Below, piece after piece: positions 45,963 through 54,544 of a stretch of DNA of 64,000 nt. A model generated the notes under the pieces. That model was not told where the DNA came from. It made no database searches and was given only the letters and a program-made list of their open reading frames with translations. How positions within the stretch are numbered: the stretch's first letter is position 1; the number at the start of each line of letters is the position of its first letter. Origin of the DNA: Actinoallomurus soli (lineage in GTDB: Bacteria; Actinomycetota; Actinomycetes; Streptosporangiales; Streptosporangiaceae); contig NZ_JAMXMV010000009.1 of assembly GCF_024055715.1 (NCBI RefSeq), forward strand, positions 62,001-126,000, written 5' to 3'. The position numbers and the translations under genes were made by a program.

Positions 45963-46457
45963 ATGGCGAGAGTCGGTCGGTCCCTTGTGACGGCCGCCGT
46001 CCTGGGCAGCGGGATCAGCAACGCCCTGGCGGACTTGAACCGCACGCACGTCTTCAACCCGTGCTGGCCGCCGCACGCCCGCTTCCACGCCGCGTCGGCG
46101 GTCACGACCAACGCGGGTTGGTCGCTGACCTCGCTGTGGCTGCTGTGGCGCCGGGGAACACCGGGTGAGCGGAGGCTCGCGCTGAAGGTCGCCGCCCTGC
46201 ACCCGATCCTCGCCTATGGGCCTTTCTTCATCGCGGAGGCGCTGCCGGGGTCGGAGGCCGAGGACCGGCCCGGGCAGATACCGCGCGTCGCCGGAGTGCC
46301 GGTCAACCTCTTCGTGGCCGGCGTCGCGTCGGGCCTCTCGGCCCTGGGCTACCTCCTGGCCCGTCGCGAGGCCGAGGAGCGGCCCGTCACCCACGCCGCC
46401 GACCTCCATGCCGACGCCACGGCCGAACCTGTGGGCAGCGGGCGGACGAGCCGGTGA
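45963..46457 (+). CDS. DUF6640-type membrane protein
   Basis: A 164-residue protein with three to four hydrophobic segments and the conserved NALADLNRTHVFNPCWPPHARFHAA region (split), with His and Cys residues that might bind a ligand. Function unknown. The start is ATG 45963 with GGAGGAG four bases upstream. The C-terminal tail is polar (THAADLHADATAEPVG). Confidence 0.7.
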   Translation: MARVGRSLVTAAVLGSGISNALADLNRTHVFNPCWPPHARFHAASAVTTNAGWSLTSLWLLWRRGTPGERRLALKVAALHPILAYGPFFIAEALPGSEAEDRPGQIPRVAGVPVNLFVAGVASGLSALGYLLARREAEERPVTHAADLHADATAEPVGSGRTSR

Positions 46458-46622
46458 CCGGCTCACGCTCCGCCCTCTGAACCGGACGAGCAGGGACGGC
46501 TCGGACGCTGCGGCGACGGGTGTCCGAGACGTCTGTGCGCACGAACCGGCCGGAACCACCGGTGGCGGGGTCTGAGAAGTTCTACTCTGCTCCGCGAGCG
46601 GCCGCGCCGGGATGCTGATCAC

Positions 46623-47057
46623 ATGATCGACACGAGGCTCCCGCCGAACACGACGGCGCGGACGGTCACCGGGGTCCTGCTGGTCCTGCTCACCCTCGGA
46701 TGGATCGGCGGCACGGTCGCGCTGTTCCTCGCGGCGCTCGATCCGATGACCTGTTTCGAGGGGTGCCAGGTCACCGAGCAGCAGAGTCTTCACTCCGACC
46801 ATCTCCTGATCGCCTCGGTCGGCTGTGCGCTCGTGCTGCCCATCGCGGCCGTCGTCCTCAGCGTGGCGACCCGGCGGCGGGTCGCGGCCGTCGTCTTCCT
46901 CATCGTCGGGGTGCTGCCGGGCATCGCCTACGGCCTCACGGCCGGCATGGGCGCCGCGCGCGACATCCACCGGATCCAGCTTCGTCACCCCGCACCCCTG
47001 CCGTCGGGCTACTGCCCCTGCTACAGCGGTGGCTCATGCGACTGCCCGGGCGGCTGA
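46623..47057 (+). CDS. Small membrane protein with cysteine-rich tail
   Basis: A 144-residue protein with three membrane helices (about 14-38, 62-80, 86-110). An extracellular loop has two cysteines (MTCFEGCQV) and the last 15 residues hold four more (YCPCYSGGSCDCPGG). No family recognised. The cysteine-rich tail after a Pro-rich linker could bind metal or form disulphides. Codon usage supports coding. It is followed by the dipeptidase gene after about 100 bases. Confidence 0.6.
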   Translation: MIDTRLPPNTTARTVTGVLLVLLTLGWIGGTVALFLAALDPMTCFEGCQVTEQQSLHSDHLLIASVGCALVLPIAAVVLSVATRRRVAAVVFLIVGVLPGIAYGLTAGMGAARDIHRIQLRHPAPLPSGYCPCYSGGSCDCPGG

Positions 47058-47154
47058 GGCCGCAGACGGCACCCGGGCGGGCCGCCCTCCGGAGGGTGCT
47101 GGCTAGGCTTGGCAGGGTAACGATCACTCGAGCACGGTGGGGGCGCAGGCAGCG

Positions 47155-48375
47155 ATGGGATATGTCGCCGATCCGGCCATGGTGGAGCGCGCCCGCGCGC
47201 TGCTGGCGGAGCACCCGGTGGTGGACGGTCACAACGACCTTCCGTGGGCGCTGCGCGAGCAGGTCGGCTACGACCTGGACCGCCGTGACGTCGCGCTCGA
47301 CCAGAAGGAGTTCCTGCACACCGACCTGCCGCGGCTGCGCGCCGGCGGCGTGGGCGCGCAGTTCTGGTCCGTGTACGTCCCGTCGAGCCTGGCGGGCGAC
47401 GCGGCGGTCAGCGCCACGCTGGAGCAGATCGACTGCGTGCGGGCGCTGGTCGAGCGGTACCCGGACGATCTGCGGCTCGCCCGTACCGCCGACGAGGTGG
47501 AGGCGGCCCGCGCCGATGGGCGCATCGCGTCGCTGCTCGGCGCGGAGGGCGGGCACTCGATCGCGTGCTCGCTGGCGACCCTGCGCGCGTTGTACGAACT
47601 CGGCGTCCGCTACATGACCCTCACGCACAACGACAACACCCCGTGGGCCGACTCGGCCACCGACGAGCCCGTCGCGCACGGCCTCACCGCCTTCGGCGAG
47701 GAGGTCGTGCGGGAGATGAACCGCCTCGGGATGCTGGTGGACCTGTCTCACGTGGCGGCCGACACGATGCGGGACGCGCTGCGGGTGAGCCGGGCACCGG
47801 TGATCTTCTCGCACTCCTCCTCGCGGGCGGTCTGCGACCATCCGCGCAACATCCCCGACGACGTGCTGGAGCGGCTGCCCGCCAACGGCGGGGTCGCCAT
47901 GGCCACGTTCGTGCCGAAGTTCGTGCTGCCCGAGGCCATCGCGTGGACGCGGGCGGCCGACGAGCACCTGCGGGCCCGGGGCATCGATCCGCTCGCCACC
48001 ACGCCGGAGGCCAAGGAGGCGCGGCGGGCGTACGAGGCCGACCACCCTCAGCCGGTCGCGACGGCCGCCACCGTGGCCGACCACCTGGACCACATGCGCG
48101 AGGTGGCGGGGATCGACCACCTCGGTCTCGGCGGCGACTATGACGGCTGCCCGTTCCTGCCCGCCGGGCTGGAGGACGTCTCCGGATACCCGAACCTGAT
48201 CGCCGAACTGCTCGGGCGCGGCTGGAGCGAGGCCGACCTCGCCAAGCTGACCTGGCAGAACGCCCTGCGCGTGCTGCGCGACGCCGAGGCGGTGGCCCGT
48301 GACCTGCGCGCCACCGAACGGCCGTCGATCCTGCGGATCGAGGACGCCGCACCGGCCACCGACGCCGCAGGCTGA
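47155..48375 (+). CDS. Membrane dipeptidase (peptidase family M19)
   Basis: A 406-residue amidohydrolase-fold dipeptidase. Metal ligands: VDGHNDLPW (H-x-D), the bridging glutamate in GAEGGHSI, H in [10 protein letters not shown] and H in [15 protein letters not shown]; the substrate-binding region is [13 protein letters not shown]. It cleaves dipeptides and may act on D-amino acid dipeptides. No signal peptide, so cytoplasmic in spite of the family name. ATG at 47155; GTG at 47137 is an alternative. Degenerate 39-bp repeats straddle its stop codon. Confidence 0.92.
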   Translation: MGYVADPAMVERARALLAEHPVVDGHNDLPWALREQVGYDLDRRDVALDQKEFLHTDLPRLRAGGVGAQFWSVYVPSSLAGDAAVSATLEQIDCVRALVERYPDDLRLARTADEVEAARADGRIASLLGAEGGHSIACSLATLRALYELGVRYMTLTHNDNTPWADSATDEPVAHGLTAFGEEVVREMNRLGMLVDLSHVAADTMRDALRVSRAPVIFSHSSSRAVCDHPRNIPDDVLERLPANGGVAMATFVPKFVLPEAIAWTRAADEHLRARGIDPLATTPEAKEARRAYEADHPQPVATAATVADHLDHMREVAGIDHLGLGGDYDGCPFLPAGLEDVSGYPNLIAELLGRGWSEADLAKLTWQNALRVLRDAEAVARDLRATERPSILRIEDAAPATDAAG

Positions 48376-48483
48376 GCCCCCTCAGGCCGCACCGGCCACG
48401 GACGCTACGGGCCGAGCCCTGAGGCCGCACCGGTCGCGGCCCGACAGACCGAGCTCCGTGATGCCGCGCCGGTCCCGGCCCGG
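48346..48483. repeat. Degenerate ~39-bp tandem repeat spanning the dipeptidase stop codon
   Basis: Units begin GCCGCACCGG at 48346, 48386 and 48424 and GCCGCGCCGG at 48463, with lengths 40, 38, 39 and a partial. The stop codon of the dipeptidase lies in the first unit, so the array runs from coding sequence into the 3' gap. Confidence 0.7.
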
Positions 48484-48542
48484 CGCGGGCAGCCCGGATC
48501 CCGACCGCTCCGGGCGCCGTGCGGTGAGACCCCGCCGGCCGG

Positions 48543-49481
48543 TCAGGCGTCGGATGGCGTGATGCCGTCGAGGATCTCGGCGGCGCGGGCGCGGGCCGGC
48601 TCGCCGTAGCGGTGGGCCAGGGAGTGGAAGACCTGCTCGGCGCGGACCGCGGGCCAGTCGGCGGGCAGGTGCTCGGCGGGCAGGTGGGGGTCGCGGCGTA
48701 CGAGGTCGAGCCAGTCGGTGTGCAGCAGCAGCTGCCGGGCGAGGACGTCGGCCTCGGCGGCGGGCTCCGGCCGGTCCCAGCGGGACAGGAACTCCTGGTA
48801 GCGCCGGGCGATGCCGGGCACGTCGAAGGCCGCCTCGATCAGCCGGGCGGCGTCGGTGGGCTCCACGGCGACGCCCTGGAACGCCTTGAGGTGCGCGTCG
48901 AGGCCGAGCCCGTCGACCAGCGCGGCCACGTCGACCCGGCCGGGTGCCGCCCACATGCCGCTCTGCAGCGGCCCGAACCCGCCCCACAGCAGGCGGGAGC
49001 GCAGGTCGTGCCGCTCGCGCCGCCAGGAGTCGGGCAGGGAGAACCCGACGACGGTCCAGGTGCCGTCCCACCCCCGGTTGACCGCACCGGTCTGCCATAC
49101 GCGGCGGTGACCGTCCCGTAGCACCTCGACGGCGCGGGCCGTGAGGCCGAAGTACATCTTGCGCCCGCGCCGGTGGCGTTCGAGGAGGTCGCGGCGGACC
49201 ATCCGGGTGAGCGTCGAGCGGACGGCGTCCTCCCCCACCCCGACGCGGGCGAGGACGTCGATGATGCTGGCGGACGACAGCGCGACCGGGCGGTCCAGGA
49301 CGTGGATGCCGAAGAAGCTGAGCATCAGCGACTGAGGGCGGGGGACGCTCTCCGCCGCGTCACCTCCGTCGAGGGCGGCGACCGAGGACGTGTCGGGCTC
49401 GACCTGATCGATACGGGTCACCAGGACAGCGTAGGCGCTCGGCACCCGGGCGCGGAGCCGCTCAGGGTAATCATTGGGCAA
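48543..49481 (-). CDS. PaaX-family transcriptional regulator
   Basis: About 312 residues if started at TTG 49481; GTG 49445 or 49424 would give a shorter N-terminus closer to the family. The N-terminal winged helix is LMLSFFGIHVLDRPVALSSASIIDVLARVGVGEDAVRSTLTRMVRRDLLERHRRGRKMYFGLT (split); the middle DWDGTWTVVGFSLPD-like part and the C-terminal HTDWLDLVRRDPHLPAEHLPADWP (split) are typical of PaaX. PaaX represses phenylacetate genes and responds to aryl-CoA. It is divergent from the catabolic operon starting at 49559, so an aryl- or acyl-CoA intermediate is a likely effector. Confidence 0.88.
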   Translation of the reverse strand: MPNDYPERLRARVPSAYAVLVTRIDQVEPDTSSVAALDGGDAAESVPRPQSLMLSFFGIHVLDRPVALSSASIIDVLARVGVGEDAVRSTLTRMVRRDLLERHRRGRKMYFGLTARAVEVLRDGHRRVWQTGAVNRGWDGTWTVVGFSLPDSWRRERHDLRSRLLWGGFGPLQSGMWAAPGRVDVAALVDGLGLDAHLKAFQGVAVEPTDAARLIEAAFDVPGIARRYQEFLSRWDRPEPAAEADVLARQLLLHTDWLDLVRRDPHLPAEHLPADWPAVRAEQVFHSLAHRYGEPARARAAEILDGITPSDA

Positions 49482-49485
49482 GTTA

Positions 49486-49514
49486 TTGACGACGGTCGAA
49501 TATCTGCCTAGTTT
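49486..49514 (+). promoter_or_regulatory. Candidate promoter of the catabolic operon
   Basis: TTGACG (49486-49491) and TAGTTT (49509-49514), 17 bases apart, in an AT-rich gap. This places the transcript start near 49521 and supports ATG 49559 over 49520 for the SDR gene. Confidence 0.5.
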
Positions 49515-49558
49515 GGGCGATGCCAGACACCCTCCCGGCTCCGCTGGAAAGGAAACCC

Positions 49559-50461
49559 ATGGATCTCACCGGCAAGGTCGCCGTCGTCACCGGCGCCGGC
49601 CGTGGTCTCGGCCTCGCCTATGCCTCCGCCCTCGCCGCCGCCGGCGCGGCCGTCGTGGTGAACGACGTGGACGGCGAGGCCGCCGAGGCGGCGGTCAAGG
49701 GGATCACCGAGGCCGGCGGCCGCGCGGTCGCCGAGGTGCGCCCGGTCGGCACCACGGAGACCGCGGAGGCGCTGGTCGCCCGCGCCGTGGAGGAGTTCGG
49801 CCGGCTGGACGCGATGGTCACCAACGCCGGCGTGCTGCGCGACCGGGTGCTGTGGAAGATGTCGGACGAGGACTTCGACACCGTGATCCAGGTGCACCTG
49901 CGCGGGACGTTCACCTGCGCCCGCGCGGCGGCGATCCGCATGCGGGAACAGGGCGAGGGCGGCCGCGTCATCGTGGCGGGCTCCCCCGCCGGACAGCGCG
50001 GCAACTTCGGGCAGACCAACTACGCCGCCGCGAAGGCCGGCATCGCCGCGATGGTGCGCACCTGGGCGATGGAGCTGGCCAGGGCCGGGATCACCGTGAA
50101 CGCGGTCATCCCGAACGCGGCCACCGCGATGACCCGGACGATCCCGGCGTTCGCCCCGTACGTCGAGGCGTACGAGAACGACGGCACCCCCCTGCCGGAC
50201 GCGCTGCGCAAGGGGTACGCCTTCGGTACGCCTGAGGACTGCGCCGGGCTGGTCGTCTACCTCGCCTCGGACGCGTCCAAGGACGTCACCGGCCAGTGCG
50301 TCGGCATCGGCGGCGACAAGCTCTCGCTGTGGTCCCACCCGCAGGAGATCAGCGCCGCGTACGCCGACGGCGGGTGGAGCGGCGACGCCATCGCCGCCGC
50401 CTGGCCCGTGTCGATCGGGCAGCAGCCGGAGACGTACGGCATCCCGGCGCCGAAGCTGTGA
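49559..50461 (+). CDS. Short-chain dehydrogenase, 3-hydroxyacyl-CoA dehydrogenase-like
   Basis: A 300-residue SDR. Cofactor loop TGAGRGLG, NAG in VTNAGVLRD, catalytic Ser in VAGSPAGQRG and Y-x3-K in TNYAAAKAG. The LAYASALAAAGAAVVVNDVDG start resembles the dehydrogenase part of multifunctional enzyme type 2 of beta-oxidation. With the acyl-CoA ligase and MaoC hydratase downstream it would complete a (3R)-type oxidation step. GGAAAGGAAACCC precedes the ATG. Confidence 0.85.
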   Translation: MDLTGKVAVVTGAGRGLGLAYASALAAAGAAVVVNDVDGEAAEAAVKGITEAGGRAVAEVRPVGTTETAEALVARAVEEFGRLDAMVTNAGVLRDRVLWKMSDEDFDTVIQVHLRGTFTCARAAAIRMREQGEGGRVIVAGSPAGQRGNFGQTNYAAAKAGIAAMVRTWAMELARAGITVNAVIPNAATAMTRTIPAFAPYVEAYENDGTPLPDALRKGYAFGTPEDCAGLVVYLASDASKDVTGQCVGIGGDKLSLWSHPQEISAAYADGGWSGDAIAAAWPVSIGQQPETYGIPAPKL

Positions 50462-50478
50462 CCGGGAGGGAGACGATC

Positions 50479-51351
50479 ATGATCGACCTGGACGCCGTCA
50501 CGGCGATCGACATGCACACCCACGCGGAGGTGTCCGAGCGCGGCGACCGCTCGCTGTCCGCCGACCTGGACGCCGCCGCCGGAGCGTACTTCAAGACCGA
50601 GCACCGGCACCCGACGCTGACCGAGATCGCCGCGTACTACCGCGAGCGGCGGATGGCCGCCGTGGTGTTCACGGTGGACGCCGAGGCGGCCACCGGTCAC
50701 CCGCCGGTCCCGAACGAGGAGGTCGCCGAGGCGGCCCGCGCCAATCCGGACGTCATCATCCCCTTCGCCAGCGTCGACCCGGCGCGCGGGAAGGCGGGCG
50801 CGCGGCAGGTGCGGCGGCTCGTCGAGGAGTACGGCGTGCGGGGGTTCAAGTTCCACCCCAACGTGCAGGCGTTCCACCCGAACGACCGGCGGGCGTACGT
50901 CCTGTACGAGGTCATCGAGGAGCTGGGCGTGCCCGCGGTCTTCCACACCGGGCAGACGGGCATCGGCGCCGGCGCGCCCGGCGGGGGCGGCATCCGGCTG
51001 AAGTACTCCAACCCGATGGACGTGGACGACGTCGCCGCCGACTTCCCCGGGCTGACCATCATCCTCGCGCACCCGTCCTTCCCCTGGCAGGACGAGGCGC
51101 TGGCGGTCGCCACCCACAAGCCGAAGGTGTACATCGACCTGTCCGGCTGGTCGCCGAAGTACTTCCCGCCGCAACTCGTGCAGTACGCCAACTCGTTGCT
51201 GAAGGACAAGGTCCTGTTCGGCTCGGACTACCCGATGATCAGCCCGGATCGCTGGCTGTCGGACTTCGCCAAGCTGCCGATCAAGGACGAGGTCCGTCCC
51301 AAGATCCTTAAGGAGAACGCCGCCCGGCTGCTCGGCCTCACCCGGGACTGA
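50479..51351 (+). CDS. Amidohydrolase_2-family metal-dependent hydrolase/decarboxylase
   Basis: A 290-residue TIM-barrel protein. Ligand motifs: AIDMHTHAE (H-x-H), FKFHPNVQAFHPN, VFHTGQTG, LAHPSFPW and FGSDYPMIS (metal Asp). This is the ACMSD/gamma-resorcylate decarboxylase type of the superfamily. Substrate unknown; in this operon it may decarboxylate or hydrolyse an aromatic or ring-opened intermediate. GGGAGGGAG precedes ATG 50479; the gap to the SDR stop is 17 bases. Confidence 0.88.
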   Translation: MIDLDAVTAIDMHTHAEVSERGDRSLSADLDAAAGAYFKTEHRHPTLTEIAAYYRERRMAAVVFTVDAEAATGHPPVPNEEVAEAARANPDVIIPFASVDPARGKAGARQVRRLVEEYGVRGFKFHPNVQAFHPNDRRAYVLYEVIEELGVPAVFHTGQTGIGAGAPGGGGIRLKYSNPMDVDDVAADFPGLTIILAHPSFPWQDEALAVATHKPKVYIDLSGWSPKYFPPQLVQYANSLLKDKVLFGSDYPMISPDRWLSDFAKLPIKDEVRPKILKENAARLLGLTRD

Positions 51352-51412
51352 CCGGGCCGGAGCCGCACCTCCCAGATCCACCGCGCACCCGCTGGGCGAG
51401 AGGAGCCCTCCA

Positions 51413-52951
51413 ATGCGCAACCAAGGCATCGGCTCATGGACCGCGCGCCGGGCCCGTAAGACCCCGAAGCGCACGGCCCTGGTCTTCGACGACCGCCGTC
51501 TGAGCTACGCCGCGCTGCACGACCGCGCGACACGCCTGGCCCATGTCCTGCGCGACCGGGGCGTACGGCGCGGGGACCGGGTCGCCTATCTGGGCCCGAA
51601 CCATCCGGCCTACCTGGAGACGCTGTTCGCCGCGGGCGCCCTCGGTGCGGTCTTCGTGCCGCTGAACAGCCGCCTGGCCGACCCGGAGCTCGTCTACCAG
51701 CTCCGCGACTCCGGCAGTGCGGTCCTGGTGCACGCCGGCCGCGGGCCGGAGACGCTCCAGGCCGTCCACGACGAGGCCGCGCCCCGGGCGACCCTCGCGG
51801 TCGGCGACCCCGTCCACCCGGCCGACCTGCCCTACGACGCGCTGGTCGAGGCGGCGTCCGCCGAGCCGATCGACGAGGAGGTCGGCCTCGGCGACCCCTG
51901 CCTGATCATGTACACCTCGGGCACGACCGGCCGGCCGAAGGGCGCCGTGCTCACCCACGGCAACATCACCTGGAACAGCCTCAACGTGCTCGTCGACGTC
52001 GACCTGTCCGGCGACGAGGTCATGCTGGTCAGCGCGCCGCTCTTCCACACCGCCGCGCTCAACATGACCTGCCTGCCCACCCTGCTCAAGGGCGGCGCCG
52101 TGGTGCTGGAGCGGTCCTTCGACGCGGCGCGGACCCTGGAGCTGATCGCGCGATACCGCGTGACGTGCCTGTTCGGGGTGCCCGCGATGTACGACCGGAT
52201 CGCCGCCGACCCCGGCTTCGCCGGCGCGGACCTGTCCAGCGTGCGGTCGCTGTTGTGCGGCGGCGCGCCGGTGCCGGCCCGCACCATCCGGACCTACCTC
52301 GACCGGGGTCTCGCCTTCGTTCAGGGGTACGGGATGACGGAGGCGTCCCCCGGCGTGCTGCTGCTGGACCGGGCCGACTCCCTGGGCAAGGCGGGCTCCG
52401 CCGGCGTCCCGCACTTCTTCACCGACGTACGGCTCGTGGACCCGCTCGGCGACGACGTTCCGCCCGGCCGGCGCGGCGAGGTGCTGGTCAAGGGCCCGAA
52501 CGTCACGGCCGGGTACTGGGGCCTGCCCCAGGCCACGGTCGAGTCGATCAGCGACGGGTGGTTCCACACCGGCGACGTCGCGGCGGCCGACGAGGACGGG
52601 TACGTAACGATCGTCGACCGGCTCAAGGACGTGATCATCTCGGGCGGGGAGAACATCTATCCCGCCGAGGTCGAAGACGCCCTGCTCGAGCACCCCGCGG
52701 TGCGGGACTGCGCGGTCATCGGCGTGCCGGACCCCCGCTGGGGCGAGGTCGGCCGGGCCGTCGTCGTCCCGGAGCCGGGCGCCGCCCCCACCGAGGAGGA
52801 CCTGCTCGCCCACCTGGAGGGCCGGCTGGCCCGCTACAAGATCCCCAAGTCGGTCGTGTTCGCCGACGGCCTGCCGCGCACGCCCAGCGGCAAGCTGCTC
52901 AAGCCCGCCATCCGCTCCGCGCACGGCGGCGAGGAGACGGCCGACCGATGA
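51413..52951 (+). CDS. Acyl-CoA synthetase (AMP-forming, ANL superfamily)
   Basis: A 512-residue adenylate-forming ligase: P-loop YTSGTTGRPKGAVLTHGN, LFHTAALNM, YGMTEASPG, DGWFHTGDVAAADEDGYVTIVDRLKDVIISGGENIYPAEVED (split) and the catalytic lysine in TPSGKLLKP. It activates a carboxylic acid to its CoA thioester. Chain length or aromatic specificity is not clear, but the operon suggests an aromatic or aryl-alkanoic acid. It is the third gene of the operon. Confidence 0.92.
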   Translation: MRNQGIGSWTARRARKTPKRTALVFDDRRLSYAALHDRATRLAHVLRDRGVRRGDRVAYLGPNHPAYLETLFAAGALGAVFVPLNSRLADPELVYQLRDSGSAVLVHAGRGPETLQAVHDEAAPRATLAVGDPVHPADLPYDALVEAASAEPIDEEVGLGDPCLIMYTSGTTGRPKGAVLTHGNITWNSLNVLVDVDLSGDEVMLVSAPLFHTAALNMTCLPTLLKGGAVVLERSFDAARTLELIARYRVTCLFGVPAMYDRIAADPGFAGADLSSVRSLLCGGAPVPARTIRTYLDRGLAFVQGYGMTEASPGVLLLDRADSLGKAGSAGVPHFFTDVRLVDPLGDDVPPGRRGEVLVKGPNVTAGYWGLPQATVESISDGWFHTGDVAAADEDGYVTIVDRLKDVIISGGENIYPAEVEDALLEHPAVRDCAVIGVPDPRWGEVGRAVVVPEPGAAPTEEDLLAHLEGRLARYKIPKSVVFADGLPRTPSGKLLKPAIRSAHGGEETADR

Positions 52952-52979
52952 CACCCCGACCGGCAACGAAGGAGACCAC

Positions 52980-53438
52980 GTGAGCATCACCGTCAACGGC
53001 CTGGAGGAGATCAAGGCCCAGGCCGGCGCCGACCTGGGACACAGCCGGTGGATGGAGATCACCCAGGACCGGGTGAACACCTTCGCCGACGCGACCGACG
53101 ACCACCAGTGGATCCACGTCGACGAGGAACGGGCCAAGGACGGCCCGTTCGGCGGGACGATCGCCCACGGCTACCTCACCCTGTCCCTGCTCATCCCCCT
53201 GTGGAGCGAGTTGCTGGAGGTCACCGGCGTGCGGATGGCCGTGAACCTGGGGCTCAACCGGGTGCGATTCCCCTCTCCCGTCCGGGTCGGCTCGAAGATC
53301 CGGGCCCACGGCGCGATCGCCTCGGTCACCGAGGTGAAGGGCGACGGCGTCGAGGTGGTCGTGGACCTCACGGTCGAGATCGACGGCGTCGACCGGCCCG
53401 CCTGCGTCGCCCAGGCGGTCTACCGCTTCTACGCCTGA
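52980..53438 (+). CDS. MaoC-family (R)-specific enoyl-CoA hydratase
   Basis: A 152-residue hot-dog-fold protein. The hydratase-2 motif is kept: DATDDHQWIHVDEERAKDGPFGGTIAHGYLTLSLL (split), with the catalytic Asp and His positions present. It hydrates trans-2-enoyl-CoA to (3R)-hydroxyacyl-CoA, which the SDR of this operon could oxidise. GTG at 52980 with AAGGAG upstream. Confidence 0.9.
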   Translation: MSITVNGLEEIKAQAGADLGHSRWMEITQDRVNTFADATDDHQWIHVDEERAKDGPFGGTIAHGYLTLSLLIPLWSELLEVTGVRMAVNLGLNRVRFPSPVRVGSKIRAHGAIASVTEVKGDGVEVVVDLTVEIDGVDRPACVAQAVYRFYA

Positions 53439-53451
53439 TCCGGGTCCCGGC

Positions 53452-54375
53452 GTGGAACCGGACTCCGGCCGGCCGTCCCCGCCGGACGCCGGCCGGCCCG
53501 GCACCGAACGGGCCGGCGCCCCGGGCGCCGACCGGCCCGGCACGCTGAACACCGACCGGCCCGGCACGCCGGACGCCGAGCGATCCGGCACGTCGGTCGC
53601 CGACCGGCTTCTCGGCGTCCTCGGCGCGTTCACGGCCGACCGGCCGGCGCTGTCGCTCAGCGACATCGCCCGCCGGGCCGGCCTGCCGCTGCCCACCGCG
53701 CACCGGCTCGTGGCCAGGCTCGTCGCCTGGGGCGCCCTGGAGCGCGGCGCCGACGGCCGCTACCACGTCGGGTTGCGGCTGCTGGAGGTCGCCTCGCTGG
53801 CCCCGCGCGGCCTCGCCCTGCGCGAGACCGCCATGCCGTACCTCGAGGACCTGTACGAGGCGACGCACGAGAACGTCCACCTCGCCGTCCGCGACGGCCT
53901 GGAGGCGGTGTACGTCGAGCGGATCTCGGCACGCTCGGCGGTCCGCGTGCTCAGCCGGGTGGGCGCTCGCTGGCCGCTGCACGCCACCGCGGTGGGCCTG
54001 GTGCTGCTGGCGTACGGCGGCCGGGAGCTGCAGGAGGAGGTGTGCTCCGGGCCGCTGCGGGCCTTCACCCCGTACACCGTCGCCGACCCGGCCGTGCTGC
54101 GCCGGATGCTCGCCGAGGTCCGGCGCTGCGGCTGCGCGGTGAGCGACCGGCAGATCACCGATGACGCCATCTCTCTGGCGGCCCCCGTCCGCGGAGCGAA
54201 CGGCGGCGTGATCGCCGCCGTGTCCGTCGTCGTCGGCGTGCAGGACGCCCGCGTCCCCGCGCTGACGGCGACCGTCCAGGTGGCGGCGGGCGGGATCTCC
54301 CGGGCGCTCGGCTGGCGGCCGGGGCTGTCCAGGCGCGGCCTTTCACCGGGCCCGCCTTCACCGGGCCTGCCTTGA
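53452..54375 (+). CDS. IclR-family transcriptional regulator with low-complexity N-terminus
   Basis: A 307-residue protein. The first ~45 residues are a degenerate repeat (DRPGT/AERSGT type). The IclR winged helix follows (LSLSDIARRAGLPLPTAHRLVARLVAWGALERG, split) and then the effector domain (ENVHLAVRDGLEAVYVERI, RWPLHATAVGLVLLAYG, ISLAAPVRGANGGVIAAVSV). GTG at 53452 is only 13 bases after the MaoC stop, with a weak ribosome site. The end of the gene lies in a 15-bp minisatellite, so the C-terminal SPGPPSPGLP is repeat-derived. It probably controls the Rieske oxygenase genes that follow. Confidence 0.88.
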   Translation: MEPDSGRPSPPDAGRPGTERAGAPGADRPGTLNTDRPGTPDAERSGTSVADRLLGVLGAFTADRPALSLSDIARRAGLPLPTAHRLVARLVAWGALERGADGRYHVGLRLLEVASLAPRGLALRETAMPYLEDLYEATHENVHLAVRDGLEAVYVERISARSAVRVLSRVGARWPLHATAVGLVLLAYGGRELQEEVCSGPLRAFTPYTVADPAVLRRMLAEVRRCGCAVSDRQITDDAISLAAPVRGANGGVIAAVSVVVGVQDARVPALTATVQVAAGGISRALGWRPGLSRRGLSPGPPSPGLP

Positions 54376-54459
54376 CCGGGTCGGCCTTCACCGGGCCCGC
54401 CTTCACCGGGCCCGCCTTCACCGGGCCTGCCTTGACCGGGTCGGCCTTCACCGGGCGAG
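54339..54459. repeat. 15-bp minisatellite, eight units, with higher-order order
   Basis: Units of CCTTCACCGGGCCCG type at 54339 (16 bp), 54355, 54370, 54385, 54400, 54415, 54430 and 54445. Variants recur in order (..CCTG, TTGACCGGGTCGG, ..CCCG), giving a second-level repeat of units 54355-54399 at 54415-54459. It crosses the IclR stop codon at 54373-54375. Confidence 0.9.
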
Positions 54460-54478
54460 CCTTTCACTGGGTGAAAGG
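54460..54478. promoter_or_regulatory. Palindrome after the minisatellite, candidate operator or terminator
   Basis: CCTTTCAC-TGG-GTGAAAGG, a perfect 8-bp inverted repeat, 66 bases upstream of the Rieske oxygenase. Could be the site for the adjacent IclR regulator or a short terminator. Confidence 0.4.
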
Positions 54479-54544
54479 GGCGTGGCGGCGACGTCTCCCC
54501 GAACGCGAATCTGACGCCACCCGCGCCTACCGAGAGAGGGCCCG

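Noticed and set aside
51434-53137. A 567-codon leftward open frame
   Set aside because: Antisense to the acyl-CoA synthetase and MaoC genes; the composition is that of a shadow frame.
54339-54459. CRISPR-like array
   Set aside because: Units are contiguous 15-mers without unique spacers, and no cas gene is nearby.
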